This document shows positions 8,253-18,871 of a stretch of DNA of 49,874 nucleotides, piece after piece; position 1 is the first letter of the stretch; every line of letters begins with the position of its first letter. A model generated the notes under the pieces. It was not told where the DNA came from. It did no database searches and saw nothing but the letters and a program-made list of their open reading frames with translations. A program made the position numbers and the translations under genes. The DNA is from DASUFE01 sp036274675 (GTDB lineage: Bacteria > Pseudomonadota > Gammaproteobacteria > HTCC5015), in NCBI GenBank assembly GCA_036274675.1, contig DASUFE010000101.1:1-49874 (forward strand). Direction: 5' to 3'.

Positions 8253-10519
8253 TCAATAAGGGTTGCGATATCCGGTGATTGAGCGTTCCAGCAGTTCGTC
8301 CATATTGTCGCCGATCCCGCCCAGGCCTTTCAGCGACAGCTGGAAAAACACCGCGCTGTTCTGCGCTTGCGTTTCGGTCAGGTATTCCCTGGCGACGATC
8401 CGGATCGCGTAGCAGCAGCTCTCGTACTGCAAGCCCGCGAACCGTTCCAGGTCGATATCGTCGTTCAGCGAATGGTTCCAGCGCCCCACCGCCGACCAGC
8501 GGTCGGATACCGGCCAACTGAACGACATGTCGGATTGTTCCAGGTCCTCGGCTGCCCGGGACCGGTATGCTAAATTGAAAATATGCCGGTTGTCACGCCG
8601 GTAACGCAGACTGACCAGCTCTTTGTCCGTTTCTCCGCGCTCGGAGTTCCATTCGACCGTCACCGAGCCGCTCCAGCGCCGCGAAAAATCGGTACCTATT
8701 TCCGCCAGCAGGCCGGATTTCTCCTGCCGCTCCGGCGCCTGGCCGGGCAGGGTTACCCGGCGGTCCTGGTTGTAGTAAATGCGGCCGATACCCGCCCGTA
8801 ACAGCTCTTCACCGTTGTCCCGTCGCAATAGGCTGCTGGTCAGGGCTATGCTGGCCTGTTCCGCGTCCCCGACCCGGTCTGCCCCGACGAAGCGGTTTTC
8901 GCTGAATAACTGGGCGAAACTGAAGTCCGGCAGGCGGGTGTCGAAGACGGGGATATCGTCCTGCTCGCGAAAAGGCGTTTTCAGCAGGAACAGCCTGGGT
9001 TCAAGGGTTTGCCGCAGACGGCCTTCCGTTCCCAGGCTGCGTTCGAAAACCAGCCCGCTATCGAGACTGAAGGTCGGCACGTCTCGGTCGATTTCACGAT
9101 CATTCCCGGGAACAGCCGGGTCTTCCAGATGATAGGCGGTATGGCGCGCGCTCAGCGCCGGAATCAGGTGCCAGCCACTGCCGCCGTAAGACAGGGCGAG
9201 GCGGGGACGGATATCGAAACGCTGGCCGGCTACAAGCAGGTCATGTTCGAAGTCGGTGGCGCCGGCCGCCAGGCTGAATTTCACATGGTCGCCGAGCGGC
9301 TGATCGCCCTGCAATTCCAGCGCGGGGTTGAGGCGGTAGGGGCGGTTCTCGGGAGCGAGTGTTTCATCGATGGTCTGGAACTCGAGTACGCGCCCCCTGA
9401 ATTCCCAGTAATCCCAGACTTTGCGCAGCCGCGCCTCCTGGCGCAGATGAGTGAGGCTGCTGCCGCTCAGGTTGCTGCCGAAATCGTCGAGATAATCGTT
9501 ATCCGAGACTGCGTTGTAGTCGACCGTGGAATACCAGCCGTCACCGAAGCTGCCGCCGTGCTGGAAAAATTCGAGGTCGCGGGCGCCGCCGAAACGATCG
9601 TCGTCCAGGTATTCGAGCTTGAGTTCGTTCATGCTCCAGCGATTCAGGTAGCGCCATTCAGTGTCGAGCTTCACTCCGCGCCTGGTCATCTGATGCGGAG
9701 TCAGAGTGGCGTCGGCCTGCGGGGCGATGTTCCAGTAGTAGGGCGTTTCCAGTTCAAAGCCGTGCTTGTCGGAGTCGCCTATGCGCGGCAGCAGGAAGCC
9801 CGACTTGCGGCGATCGTCGATCGGGAAGCTCAAAACCGGAAAATAGAAAATCGGCACATCCTTGAAATATAGTTTCATATCGCGGCTGAAGCCCTGGCCC
9901 TTTGCCTGGTCGAGCGTGATGCGGCGCGCGCGGAACTCCCAATCCGGTTCCGCCCGGTCGCAGGTGCTGTAGTGCGTGTCGATCAGGGTCGTAACCACGC
10001 CGTCACGCTCGATTTTATCCGCGCTGCCGGCCGCGTGCTGGGCCGGGAAATAGAACTCGGCGTTCTCGATTTTGACCGTTGCCGCCTCGCCGTAACTGAG
10101 CAGGCTTTCGCCGGTCAGTTCCATCTGCGGGCTGCGGTAGCGCACGTTGCCCGTCAGTTCAAAGCGTTGCTGCGCGCGATCATACAGGGCCTCATCCGCG
10201 AACAGTTCTTCGACGCCGCGGAGAATGGCCACATTGCCACTCAGCCTCGACGCGTTCGCATTGAGAGTTTCAATCCTGTCGGCATCGGCAAAAATCCGTC
10301 CGCTGGCATCGGCCCCGTGAATGGATGACTCCGTGACGAGTCTCGGGTCGGGGCAGAAGCGCCATTGCCCCGGCTCGGATCCGCCGCCGTTCTGGGCGAG
10401 GGCCGGGCCGGTCAGTGCGGTAAATGTAAGAAGGCTGGAAGCCAGGAGACAGAAGCCAGGAGCCAGCGTATGAAGAACAGATTCTGGCTTCTGTCTGCTG
10501 ACTTCTGCCTTCTGTTCTT

Positions 10520-10529
<10 letters not shown>
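8253..10529 (-). CDS. lptD: LPS-assembly protein LptD
   Basis: A 758-residue outer-membrane LPS translocon barrel. After the signal region come an OstA/LptA-like beta-jellyroll (residues ~75-185) and a long beta-barrel. All four disulphide cysteines expected of LptD are present: Cys59 (WRFCPDP), Cys190 (HYSTCDR) and the pair Cys705-Cys706. The start is uncertain: TTG 10529, or GTG 10523, which would overlap the sucD stop as GTGA. No in-frame ATG precedes the signal segment. Codons for residues ~5-32 lie in a CTGGCTTCTGTCT-type inverted repeat, so the signal peptide looks repeat-derived. It follows sucD with no gap, an unusual context. Confidence 0.95.
10439..10519. repeat. CTGGCTTCTGTCT-type inverted repeat inside the lptD 5' end
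   Basis: AGACAGAAGCCAG (10447-10459) is a perfect 13-bp inverted copy of CTGGCTTCTGTCT (10484-10496), separated by 24 bp. The flanks repeat the same unit less exactly (GAAGCCAGGAG, CTGACTTCTG, CCTTCTG). In the lptD message this would be a strong stem-loop starting about 27 nt after the GTG start. It is translated as the basic n-region and part of the hydrophobic core of the signal peptide. Confidence 0.8.
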
Positions 10530-11395
<866 letters not shown>

Positions 11396-11421
11396 TTCGA
11401 AATCCTATTTTTAATTCTTTC

Positions 11422-11580
11422 AACCACAGAGAGCACGGAGAGAAATAATTATTAACCACTGGGGGCGCGGCGTTCACAGGGAAGGAATCGTTGGATCATA
11501 TAAGCTAAATCCCCGTGTCCCCGTGGTTTTATTTAATCTTTTCGTTTTAATCTCAGTGCGCTCTGTGATCTCTGTGGTTT
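11422..11580. repeat. CACAGAG-type nested palindrome between sucC and sucD
   Basis: The outer arms are AACCACAGAGAGCACGGAGA (11422-11441) and GCGCTCTGTGATCTCTGTGG (ending ~11577). Nested inside is a second inverted pair: TTAACCACTGGGGGCGCGG (~11453) and CCCCGTGTCCCCGTGGTTTT (~11511-11530). The design matches the CTCTCGC palindromes (purine-rich left arm, periodic CAC/GCG units, AT-rich centre) but the word is different. It fills the whole sucC-sucD gap. Confidence 0.75.
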
Positions 11581-11590
11581 AATATGGATT

Positions 11591-12757
11591 TTATTTCTTC
11601 TTGACCGCGGCGATGATTTTTTTGGCCGCGTCGGTCAGGTTTTCGCCGGCGATCACGTTAAGCTTGCTCTCGTTCAGTATTTTTTTGCCGAGCTCCGCGT
11701 TGTTACCTTCAAGGCGCACCACGACCGGCACTTTCACGCCCACTTCCTTGACCGCGCCCAGGATGCCTTCGGCGATCAGATCGCAGCGCACGATGCCCCC
11801 GAAAATATTCACCAGAATGCCTTTTACATTCGTATCCGAAAGAATGATCTTGAAAGCCTCGGTGACACGCTCTTTGGTCGCGCCGCCGCCGACGTCGAGA
11901 AAATTGGCCGGTTCGCCGCCATGCAGCTTGATCACGTCCATCGTCGCCATGGCCAGGCCCGCGCCGTTGACCAGGCAGCCGATATTGCCGTCCAGCGCGA
12001 TGTAACTCAGTTCCCATTCCTTGGCATGGGTTTCGCTTGGATTCTCCTGATTGATATCGCGCAACGCCTTGATATCCGGATGCCGGTACAGCGCGTTCTC
12101 GTCGAGGTTGATCTTGCCGTCCAGGCACAGCAGATTGCCTTCCTTCGTTACCACCAGCGGATTCACTTCCAGCAGGCTGAGATCCTTTTCCACGAACAGA
12201 CGGCCGAGCCCCGTCAGAATATCGCCGAACTGCCTGATCTGGTCGCCGGCGAGTCCAAGGCCGAACGCAAGTTCGCGGCATTGATAGGGCATCACGCCGG
12301 TTAACGGTTCGACCTTGATCTTCATGATCTTTTCCGGCGTTTCGGCGGCGACTTTCTCGATATCCACGCCGCCTTCTGTCGATGCCATGAATACGATGCG
12401 CTGTGAACTGCGGTCGATGACCGCGCCCAGGTAGAGTTCGCGCGCGATATTGCTGGTTTCCTCGATCAGTACCTGGTTGACCGGCTGCCCGTCGGCGCCC
12501 GTCTGATAAGTGACGAGCCGCCTGCCGAGCATTCCCGCCGCGATCTTTTCGACCTCGTCCGGCTTGTCCGTCAGCTTGACGCCGCCGGCCTTGCCGCGCC
12601 CGCCCGCGTGCACCTGCGCCTTGATCACCCAGCGCGAACCGCTGAGTTTCTTCAACGCCGCCGGAGCGTGTTGCGCCTTGTCGATGACTTCGCTTTTCGG
12701 CACCGGAATGCCGTAACTCGCGAACAGCTGCTTCGCCTGATACTCATGCAAATTCAT
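11591..12757 (-). CDS. sucC: succinyl-CoA synthetase, beta subunit
   Basis: A 388-residue beta subunit of succinate-CoA ligase carrying the ATP-grasp fold. Seen: MNLHEYQAKQLFASYGIPVP at the start, the nucleotide-binding AQVHAGGRGKAGGVKL (~47-62), LEVNPLVVT (~198), and NFLDVGGGATKERVTEAF with the C-terminal NIFGGIVRCD block that contacts the alpha subunit. A good AAGGA ribosome-binding site precedes ATG 12757. It is flanked by palindromes on both sides, so it is not tightly joined to lpdA or sucD. Confidence 0.97.
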   Translation of the reverse strand: MNLHEYQAKQLFASYGIPVPKSEVIDKAQHAPAALKKLSGSRWVIKAQVHAGGRGKAGGVKLTDKPDEVEKIAAGMLGRRLVTYQTGADGQPVNQVLIEETSNIARELYLGAVIDRSSQRIVFMASTEGGVDIEKVAAETPEKIMKIKVEPLTGVMPYQCRELAFGLGLAGDQIRQFGDILTGLGRLFVEKDLSLLEVNPLVVTKEGNLLCLDGKINLDENALYRHPDIKALRDINQENPSETHAKEWELSYIALDGNIGCLVNGAGLAMATMDVIKLHGGEPANFLDVGGGATKERVTEAFKIILSDTNVKGILVNIFGGIVRCDLIAEGILGAVKEVGVKVPVVVRLEGNNAELGKKILNESKLNVIAGENLTDAAKKIIAAVKKK

Positions 12758-12811
12758 GTTTTATCCTTGTTCCAATAAGGACGCCAAGTTGCCACGGCCT
12801 TATATATTTTT

Positions 12812-12868
12812 ATCGCAAAGGCGCCAAGAGAATTGGAAATTTATCTGCTTGGCGCCTTGGCGAGAGAA
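12812..12868. repeat. GGCGCCAAG-type palindrome between lpdA and sucC
   Basis: The left arm TCGCAAAGGCGCCAAGAGAA and right arm CTTGGCGCCTTGGCGAGAGA flank a short AT-rich loop. It is the most compact example of the second word family (GCCAAG instead of GCAGAG) but keeps the TCGC / GCGAGA ends. Just outside, AAGGACGCCAAGTTGCCACG (12777-12796) looks like a further decayed arm. Confidence 0.75.
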
Positions 12869-12913
12869 AACATAAAAAAATCCTGGCAACGTTGCGTGCT
12901 GTGTTCTCTATTG

Positions 12914-14353
12914 TTATTTCTGTTTTTTCGACTGAGCTATATGGATCGCGCGGCCGTGCACCGAGAGCGCGGCCTCATGCACGGCTTCCGACAGGGTCGG
13001 GTGGCCGAACACGGTCAGCGCCAGGTCCTCGGCGCTGGCGCCGAATTCCATGGCGATCACCGCCTGCGCGATGATTTCGGAACTGTGCGCGCCGACGATA
13101 TGCACGCCCAGAATGCGATCGGTATTTTTGTCGGCGAGTATCTTCACGAGGCCCGCGGTGTCTCCCGCGGCGCGCGCGCGGCCGGAAGCCACGAAGGGAA
13201 AGGTGCCCGTGTTATACGCGATGCCCGAGGCCTTGAGCTGCTCTTCGGTTTTGCCCGCCCAGGAGATTTCGGGATGGGTGTAGATCACCGAAGGGATGGT
13301 TTCATAATTCACCTCGGCATGACCGCCGCGGATGATTTCCGCCACCATGATGCCTTCTTCGGATCCCTTGTGCGCCAGCATCGGCCCTCGCACCACATCC
13401 CCGATCGCATAGATGCCGGGGATGTTGGTGCGGCAATGTTCGTCGACATGGATAAAACCGCGTTCGTCCATCAGCAGGCCGACTTCCACTTCGGCGAGGC
13501 CGTCGGTATTGGGACGGCGTCCCACCGCGACGATCAGCTTGTCGACGGTGACCTTGTGCTTGCCGTCCTTGTCCTGGTATTCGATCTCGACCTGCTTGCC
13601 CTTGACCTTGCTGCCGGTGACGCGGGTGCCGAGCCGGATATCGAGCCCCTGCTTTTTGAAAATCTTGAGGCTTTCGTTGGCGATCTGCTGGTCGGCCATC
13701 ACCAGGAAATTCTCCATGGCCTCGAGCACCAGCACTTCGGAGCCGAGGCGGCGCCACACGCTGCCGAGTTCGAGCCCGATCACGCCGGCGCCGATCACGC
13801 CGAGCTTCGCCGGCACTTCGGTGAATTCCAGGCCGCCGGTCGAATCGACGATCAGGTCGTCGGTGTAAGGCGCCGCGGAAATACCGATCGGCACCGAGCC
13901 GGTCGCTATGATGATATGGTCGGTTTCGTAGGTTTCTTTCTTGCCGTCACGCGCCTTGACCTCAACCTGTTTGCCGGCGCGTATCTTGCCTGCTCCCTGC
14001 AGCCAGGTAATCTTGTTGGCCTTGAACAGCTGCTCGATGCCGCCGGTGAGGTCCTGCACCACCTTGTCCTTGCGCGACAGCATCTTTCTGAGATCGAGCT
14101 TGATGCCGGAAGGCTGCACGCCGTGTTCGGCCAGTTCGTGCTGTGACATCTCGTAATAGTGCGAAGACTCCAGCAGCGCCTTTGAGGGGATGCAGCCGAC
14201 ATTGAGACAGGTGCCGCCGAGCGCCGGTTTGCCCTGCTTGTCCACCCATTTTTCCACGCAGGCGGTGTTAAGGCCGAGCTGCGCGCAGCGGATCGCTGCG
14301 ACGTAGCCGGCGGGGCCGGCGCCGATCACGATGACATCGAATTTATTATTCAT
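12914..14353 (-). CDS. lpdA: dihydrolipoyl dehydrogenase (E3)
   Basis: A 479-residue FAD-dependent E3 component that reoxidises the dihydrolipoyl group of SucB. Seen: FAD motif GAGPAG (11-16), the redox-active disulphide GGTCLNVGCIPSK (Cys49, Cys54), NAD-binding GAGVIGLELGSVW, the second FAD motif YAIGDVVRGPMLAHKG, and the His-Glu dyad of the partner subunit in FGHPTLSEAVHE (His451, Glu456). Length is typical. AGGGA precedes ATG 14353. It is placed between sucB and sucC on the same strand, so it probably serves the 2-oxoglutarate complex. Confidence 0.97.
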   Translation of the reverse strand: MNNKFDVIVIGAGPAGYVAAIRCAQLGLNTACVEKWVDKQGKPALGGTCLNVGCIPSKALLESSHYYEMSQHELAEHGVQPSGIKLDLRKMLSRKDKVVQDLTGGIEQLFKANKITWLQGAGKIRAGKQVEVKARDGKKETYETDHIIIATGSVPIGISAAPYTDDLIVDSTGGLEFTEVPAKLGVIGAGVIGLELGSVWRRLGSEVLVLEAMENFLVMADQQIANESLKIFKKQGLDIRLGTRVTGSKVKGKQVEIEYQDKDGKHKVTVDKLIVAVGRRPNTDGLAEVEVGLLMDERGFIHVDEHCRTNIPGIYAIGDVVRGPMLAHKGSEEGIMVAEIIRGGHAEVNYETIPSVIYTHPEISWAGKTEEQLKASGIAYNTGTFPFVASGRARAAGDTAGLVKILADKNTDRILGVHIVGAHSSEIIAQAVIAMEFGASAEDLALTVFGHPTLSEAVHEAALSVHGRAIHIAQSKKQK

Positions 14354-14394
14354 ATATTCCCTATTAACTGCACGGATTGCATCATGATTTCATT

Positions 14395-14452
14395 TGACGC
14401 GGAGACGCCGAGATCTTTATTTCAAAATATTTCTCTGCGTCTCGGCGCCAAA
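14395..14452. repeat. short palindrome between sucB and lpdA
   Basis: The arms TTGACGCGGAGACGCCGAGA and TCTCTGCGTCTCGGCGCCAA surround TCTTTATTTCAAAATATT. The sequence is intermediate between the GCAGAG and GCCAAG word families, and it lacks the terminal TCTCGC/GCGAGA. Confidence 0.65.
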
Positions 14453-14470
14453 GACAGAATTCGGTCGTAC

Positions 14471-15733
14471 TCAGATTTCCAGCAGTATGCGCGCGGGGTC
14501 TTCCAGCGCTTCCTTGATGGCGACCAGGAATTGCACGGCTTCTTTGCCGTCGATGATTCTGTGGTCGTAGGACAGCGCCAGGTACATCATGGGCCGGGCC
14601 ACGATCTGACCGTGTTCGACCACCGGACGCTCCTCGATCTTGTGCATGCCCAGGATGCCGCTCTGGGGCGGATTCAGGATCGGCGTCGACAGCAGCGAAC
14701 CGAAGATGCCTCCGTTCGAAACGGTGAAGGTGCCGCCGGTCATCTCGTCCAGCGACAGCGTTCCGTCCTTGGCTTTTTTGCCGTATTCGACGATCTTGGA
14801 TTCGATGGCCGCCATGCTCATCTGTTCGGCGTTGCGCAGGATCGGCACCACCAGGCCGCGCGGTGAGGATACCGCGACGCCGATATCGTAGAATCCATGG
14901 TAGACGATATCGTTGCCGTCGATGGAGGCGTTGACAGCCGGGAATTTCTTCAGCGCCTCAACCGAGGCCTTGACGAAAAAGGACATGAAACCCAGTTTCA
15001 CGCCGTATTCTTTTTCGAACTGGTCTTTATAGCGGTTGCGCAGTTCCATCACCGGCTGCATGTTGACCTCGTTGAAGGTCGTCAGGATAGCGGCATTGGA
15101 CTGGGCTTCCAGCAGGCGTTCGGCGATGCGCGCGCGCAGACGGGTCATGGCCACCCGTTTCTCCGGCCGGGAACCGGCATCGAAGCTGATCGCCGGAGCG
15201 GTGGTTTCGGATTTTTTGGAGGCAGCTGCGGCGGGAGACGTTTTTCCGGCGGTCGGCGCCGATTTCTGCTGTTGTTGCAGATAACTTTGTACATCCTCTT
15301 TCAGGATACGGCCGTCTTTGCCGCTGCCCTGGATCTGCGAGGCTTTCAGGTCATTCTCGGCCAGCAGCTTGCGCACGGCGGGGCCGGCGGTGGAGGCGTC
15401 CTGGTCGCTGCCGTTGCCGCCGCCGTTACCTTTGGCGGCGGCTTTCGAAGCTTGGGGGGTCGCGGCTGCCGTGGTTTTACCCGCTCCAGTGGAGCCGGCC
15501 GGCTCCAGCACGGCTATCAACTGATGCGCGGTTACCGTGGCGCCCTGCTGCTGCTTGATCTCCGTCAGCACGCCGTCGATGGGGGCCGGCACTTCCAGCA
15601 CCACTTTATCGGTTTCGATATCGACCAGGTTTTCATCGCGGCTGACGGTATCGCCCGGCTGTTTGTGCCAGGCGGAAATGGTGGCGTCGGCCACGGATTC
15701 CGGCAGGGCGGGAACCTTCACTTCGATGGACAT
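14471..15733 (-). CDS. sucB: 2-oxoglutarate dehydrogenase E2, dihydrolipoamide succinyltransferase
   Basis: A 420-residue E2 core of the 2-oxoglutarate dehydrogenase complex. One lipoyl domain (1-~77) carries the modified lysine in DIETDKVVLEV (Lys43). An Ala/Gly-rich linker is followed by the E1/E3-binding domain (~116-152, AVRKLLAENDL) and a second Ala/Lys/Thr-rich linker. The catalytic domain (~190-420) has SYDHRIIDGKEAVQF with His391 and Asp395. It follows sucA after a 130 bp gap. The lipB-lipA genes in this window would provide the lipoyl group on Lys43. Confidence 0.97.
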   Translation of the reverse strand: MSIEVKVPALPESVADATISAWHKQPGDTVSRDENLVDIETDKVVLEVPAPIDGVLTEIKQQQGATVTAHQLIAVLEPAGSTGAGKTTAAATPQASKAAAKGNGGGNGSDQDASTAGPAVRKLLAENDLKASQIQGSGKDGRILKEDVQSYLQQQQKSAPTAGKTSPAAAASKKSETTAPAISFDAGSRPEKRVAMTRLRARIAERLLEAQSNAAILTTFNEVNMQPVMELRNRYKDQFEKEYGVKLGFMSFFVKASVEALKKFPAVNASIDGNDIVYHGFYDIGVAVSSPRGLVVPILRNAEQMSMAAIESKIVEYGKKAKDGTLSLDEMTGGTFTVSNGGIFGSLLSTPILNPPQSGILGMHKIEERPVVEHGQIVARPMMYLALSYDHRIIDGKEAVQFLVAIKEALEDPARILLEI

Positions 15734-15812
15734 GAATGCACTCTCAATATGGGAGATTTAATGGGCGCAGATTCTACCCCAGCAGCTCGCGGCAGTACCA
15801 CTGCGGCCGCAT

Positions 15813-15828
15813 CCGGGCTGCCGCCCGG
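15813..15828 (-). other. small GC-rich stem-loop in the sucA-sucB gap
   Basis: CCGGGC (15813-15818) pairs with GCCCGG (15823-15828) around a 4-nt loop, within the 130 bp between the end of sucA and the start of sucB. No T-run follows on the minus strand, so it is not a clear terminator. It could be a processing or stabilising hairpin. Nothing else is recognisable in this gap. Confidence 0.35.
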
Positions 15829-15863
15829 CCCGGAACTGGTGCAAATGTCGCGGGACAGAGCTT

Positions 15864-18701
15864 TCATTCGAAAGCCTGTTCCGTCAGTTGCTTCTGCTGT
15901 TGGATATGGATCTGCGTGTAACCGGCCGCCGGCGCGGCCGAGGCCGGGCGCCCCGCGTAGCGCAGGTACAGGTCTTCCGGCAGCACGCTGCGGATGTGAT
16001 GCTGGCTGGAATACCAGGCGCCCTGGTTCTGGGGCTCTTCCTGACACCAGACCGCATCCTCGACGTTCGGATACTTGTCGAGCTCGAGTTTCAACAGCAC
16101 CTCGGGGAAGGGGTACAGCTGCTCGATGCGGATAATGGCCACATCCTGGCGACCGTCCTGTTCGCGCTTGTCGGCGAGGTCGTAATAAACCTTGCCGCTG
16201 CAGAGAATGATCTTTTTGATTTTGGAGTTATCCAGCACTGCGTTGTCGCCAAGGACAGGCATAAACGCCCCTTCGGAGAGGTCTTCCAGCGTGTTGACCG
16301 CCTGCTTGTGGCGCAGCAGGCTTTTCGGCGACATCACAATCAGCGGCGCGCGCCACGGCCGCAGCGCCTGGCGGCGCAGCATGTGGAAAGCCTGGGCGGG
16401 AGTGCTGGGCATGCAGACCTGCATGTTGTGCTGGGCGCACAGTTGCAGGAAGCGCTCCAGTCTTGCCGAAGAGTGTTCCGGGCCCTGGCCTTCATAGCCG
16501 TGCGGCAGCAGCAGGGTCAGGCCGGAGAGACGTCCCCACTTTTGTTCACCCGAGCTGATGAACTGGTCGATCACGACCTGCGCGCCGTTGGCGAAATCGC
16601 CGAACTGCGCTTCCCAGATCACCAGGCTGTGCGGATCGTTCGAGGTGTAGCCGTATTCGAAAGCCAGCACGGCCTCCTCGGACAGCAGTGAATCGATTAC
16701 CAGGAAATTGGCCTGGTCCGGCGCGAGGTTGCGCAGGGGGACGTAAGTCGAGCCGTCGCGCTGGTTGTGGATCACGGCATGGCGATGGAAGAACGTGCCG
16801 CGGCCGCTGTCCTGGCCGGAGAGCCGCACCGGCACCCCCTGCGTCACCAGCGAGGCATAGGCCATGGTTTCGGCGAAGCCCCAGTCGATCGGCAGACTGC
16901 CGGCCGCCATCTTCTTGCGGTCCGACATGATCTTGTCGACGCGCGGATGCAGCTCCACCCCTGGCGGGTATTGAAGCAGGCGTTCGCTCAATTCGCGGAT
17001 GCGCTGAATGCTGACAGCAGTGTCGAACGGAGTCTCCCAGGTGGTGTTGAAGAACACCTTCCAGTCGACCACGTACTGCTTTTCCTCGTCGCTCATCGGA
17101 GTCAGATATTTCTGCACCGACTGGCCGGCGTCCAGCTTGTCGCGGTACCCCTTGTTGACGGCTTCCGCTTCGTCGCGTGTGATGACGCCCTCTTTAACCA
17201 GCTGCTCGGCGTATTTCTGGCGCGTGGTCGGCAGCCGGCGGATTTTCTGGTACATGCTGGGCTGCGTGACCGATGGCTCGTCCGCCTCGTTATGGCCATG
17301 GCGGCGATAGCAGACCAGGTCAATCACGATGTCCTTCTTGAATTTCATACGGTAATCGGCAGCCAGTTCCGTGACGAAGACCACGGCTTCCGGATCATCG
17401 CCGTTGACGTGCAGAATCGGCGCCGACACCATTTTCGCGACATCGGTGCAATAGGTGGTGGAGCGCGCGTCCTGCTGATTACTGGTGGTGAAACCGATCT
17501 GGTTGTTGATGACGATGTGCACGGTGCCCTTGGTCGAGTAGCCGCGCGACTGCGACATGCTGAAGGTTTCCATCACCACGCCCTGGCCGGAGAAGGCGGC
17601 GTCGCCGTGGATCGATATCGGAAGCACTTTCTCGCCGTGTTTGTCGCGGCGACGGTCCTGGCGCGAACGCGCCGAACCTTGCGCCACGGGAGAGACGATC
17701 TCGAGGTGTGAGGGATTGAAGGCCAGCGCGAGGTGGGTCGTGCCGCCCGGGGTCGCGACATCCGACGAGAAGCCCATGTGGTATTTCACGTCGCCGGAGT
17801 ATTCGCCGTTGAGCGAGGTTTTCTTGCCTTCGAATTCCTTGAACAGGTCGGCCGGTACCTTGCCCATGATATTGACCAGCACGTTCAGCCGGCCGCGGTG
17901 CGCCATGGCGATGACGGCTTCGCGCACGCCTTGTGCGCCGGCGCGCTGGATCAGGGTGTTCAGCATCGGGATCAGGCTGTCGCCCCCTTCCAGGGAGAAG
18001 CGCTTCTGCCCCACGTACTTGGTATGCAGGTAGGTTTCCAGGCCCTCGGCCGCGGTAAGGTCTTGCAGGATGCCTTTCCTGGTCTCGTCGGGATAGGCGG
18101 GCTTGCCGCGCACGGATTCCAGCCGCTGCTGGATCCACAGCTTTTCCTGGCTGTCCGAGATGTACATGTATTCGGCGCCGATGGTCCGGCAGTAAGTCTC
18201 GTTGACGATCTCGAGTATTTCGGCCAGGGACGCCCGGCCGGGACCGTGCAGATTGCCGGTGGAGAATTCGGTATTGAGATCCGCCATGCTGAGCTGGTGA
18301 TGGCGCAGCGAAAGTTCCGAAACCTCGGCGCGCTGGAGCAGTTCCAGCGGGTCAATCCGGGCCTTCAAGTGGCCGTGGAAGCGGTAGGCCTCGATCAGTT
18401 CGAGCACTTTTTGCTGTTTGCGCTCGTACTCCAGCGCCTCGATGCCTTTGTGAACGACGATGCCGGCGGAACCGGTCGGGTGCTTGGCCAATTCGCGGAA
18501 ATAGTTACGGATTTCCGAATGCGGAACGTCATGCCCGTTACCATTGACGGTGGGTAACTGGGAAAAGAATTGTTTCCACTGGCCCGGCAGGCTGTTGGGG
18601 TCCCGCAGGAACTGTTCGTAAAGCTCCTCCAAATAGGGAGCATTCCCGCCGTCGAAATGGGAATTTGACCACAGGGCCGCCATGCTCGGTTTTGCACGCA
18701 T
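15864..18701 (-). CDS. sucA: 2-oxoglutarate dehydrogenase E1
   Basis: A 945-residue thiamine-diphosphate-dependent E1 that decarboxylates 2-oxoglutarate and transfers the succinyl group to lipoyl-SucB. Seen: the N-terminal E2-binding leader (NAPYLEELYEQFLRDPNSLP), GMAHRGRLNVLVN-type block (AMAHRGRLNVLVNIMGK), FNPSHLEIVSPV, the ThDP-binding GDAAFSGQGVVMET with INNQIGFTT, and the C-terminal transketolase-like halves (GYEGQGPEHSSARLERFLQL). Length is normal. It starts at ATG 18701 with AGGT upstream; ATG seven codons in is possible. A promoter with a perfect -10 lies about 55 bp upstream. Confidence 0.97.
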   Translation of the reverse strand: MRAKPSMAALWSNSHFDGGNAPYLEELYEQFLRDPNSLPGQWKQFFSQLPTVNGNGHDVPHSEIRNYFRELAKHPTGSAGIVVHKGIEALEYERKQQKVLELIEAYRFHGHLKARIDPLELLQRAEVSELSLRHHQLSMADLNTEFSTGNLHGPGRASLAEILEIVNETYCRTIGAEYMYISDSQEKLWIQQRLESVRGKPAYPDETRKGILQDLTAAEGLETYLHTKYVGQKRFSLEGGDSLIPMLNTLIQRAGAQGVREAVIAMAHRGRLNVLVNIMGKVPADLFKEFEGKKTSLNGEYSGDVKYHMGFSSDVATPGGTTHLALAFNPSHLEIVSPVAQGSARSRQDRRRDKHGEKVLPISIHGDAAFSGQGVVMETFSMSQSRGYSTKGTVHIVINNQIGFTTSNQQDARSTTYCTDVAKMVSAPILHVNGDDPEAVVFVTELAADYRMKFKKDIVIDLVCYRRHGHNEADEPSVTQPSMYQKIRRLPTTRQKYAEQLVKEGVITRDEAEAVNKGYRDKLDAGQSVQKYLTPMSDEEKQYVVDWKVFFNTTWETPFDTAVSIQRIRELSERLLQYPPGVELHPRVDKIMSDRKKMAAGSLPIDWGFAETMAYASLVTQGVPVRLSGQDSGRGTFFHRHAVIHNQRDGSTYVPLRNLAPDQANFLVIDSLLSEEAVLAFEYGYTSNDPHSLVIWEAQFGDFANGAQVVIDQFISSGEQKWGRLSGLTLLLPHGYEGQGPEHSSARLERFLQLCAQHNMQVCMPSTPAQAFHMLRRQALRPWRAPLIVMSPKSLLRHKQAVNTLEDLSEGAFMPVLGDNAVLDNSKIKKIILCSGKVYYDLADKREQDGRQDVAIIRIEQLYPFPEVLLKLELDKYPNVEDAVWCQEEPQNQGAWYSSQHHIRSVLPEDLYLRYAGRPASAAPAAGYTQIHIQQQKQLTEQAFE

Positions 18702-18755
18702 TGGTAGCGTACCTCTAGAAAAGTGCTGATTTATAGGAAAAAAGCAGGCCCTGGT

Positions 18756-18784
18756 ATTATAGGAGCTTCGGCGATGTTCTTAAA
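18756..18784 (-). promoter_or_regulatory. putative sigma70 promoter of sucA
   Basis: On the minus strand TTTAAG (18784-18779) and TATAAT (18761-18756) are separated by exactly 17 bp. The -10 is a perfect consensus match; the -35 matches 3 of 6. It sits in the 170 bp gap between adk and sucA and would start the sucA-sucB-lpdA-sucC-sucD run. Confidence 0.55.
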
Positions 18785-18871
18785 GGAGCGCAGCCGTATT
18801 CATCGGAAGTTTGTGAAAAAAGTCCGCTGCGCACCGTAAATTTTGCGTTAATCGCCCGTGGCGCGGCGGTT

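Noticed and set aside
12833..14146. A 437-codon plus-strand open frame
   Set aside because: It lies opposite lpdA, whose full motif set is on the minus strand. The frame is His/Asp/Gly-rich and matches no family, typical of an antisense shadow in GC-rich DNA.
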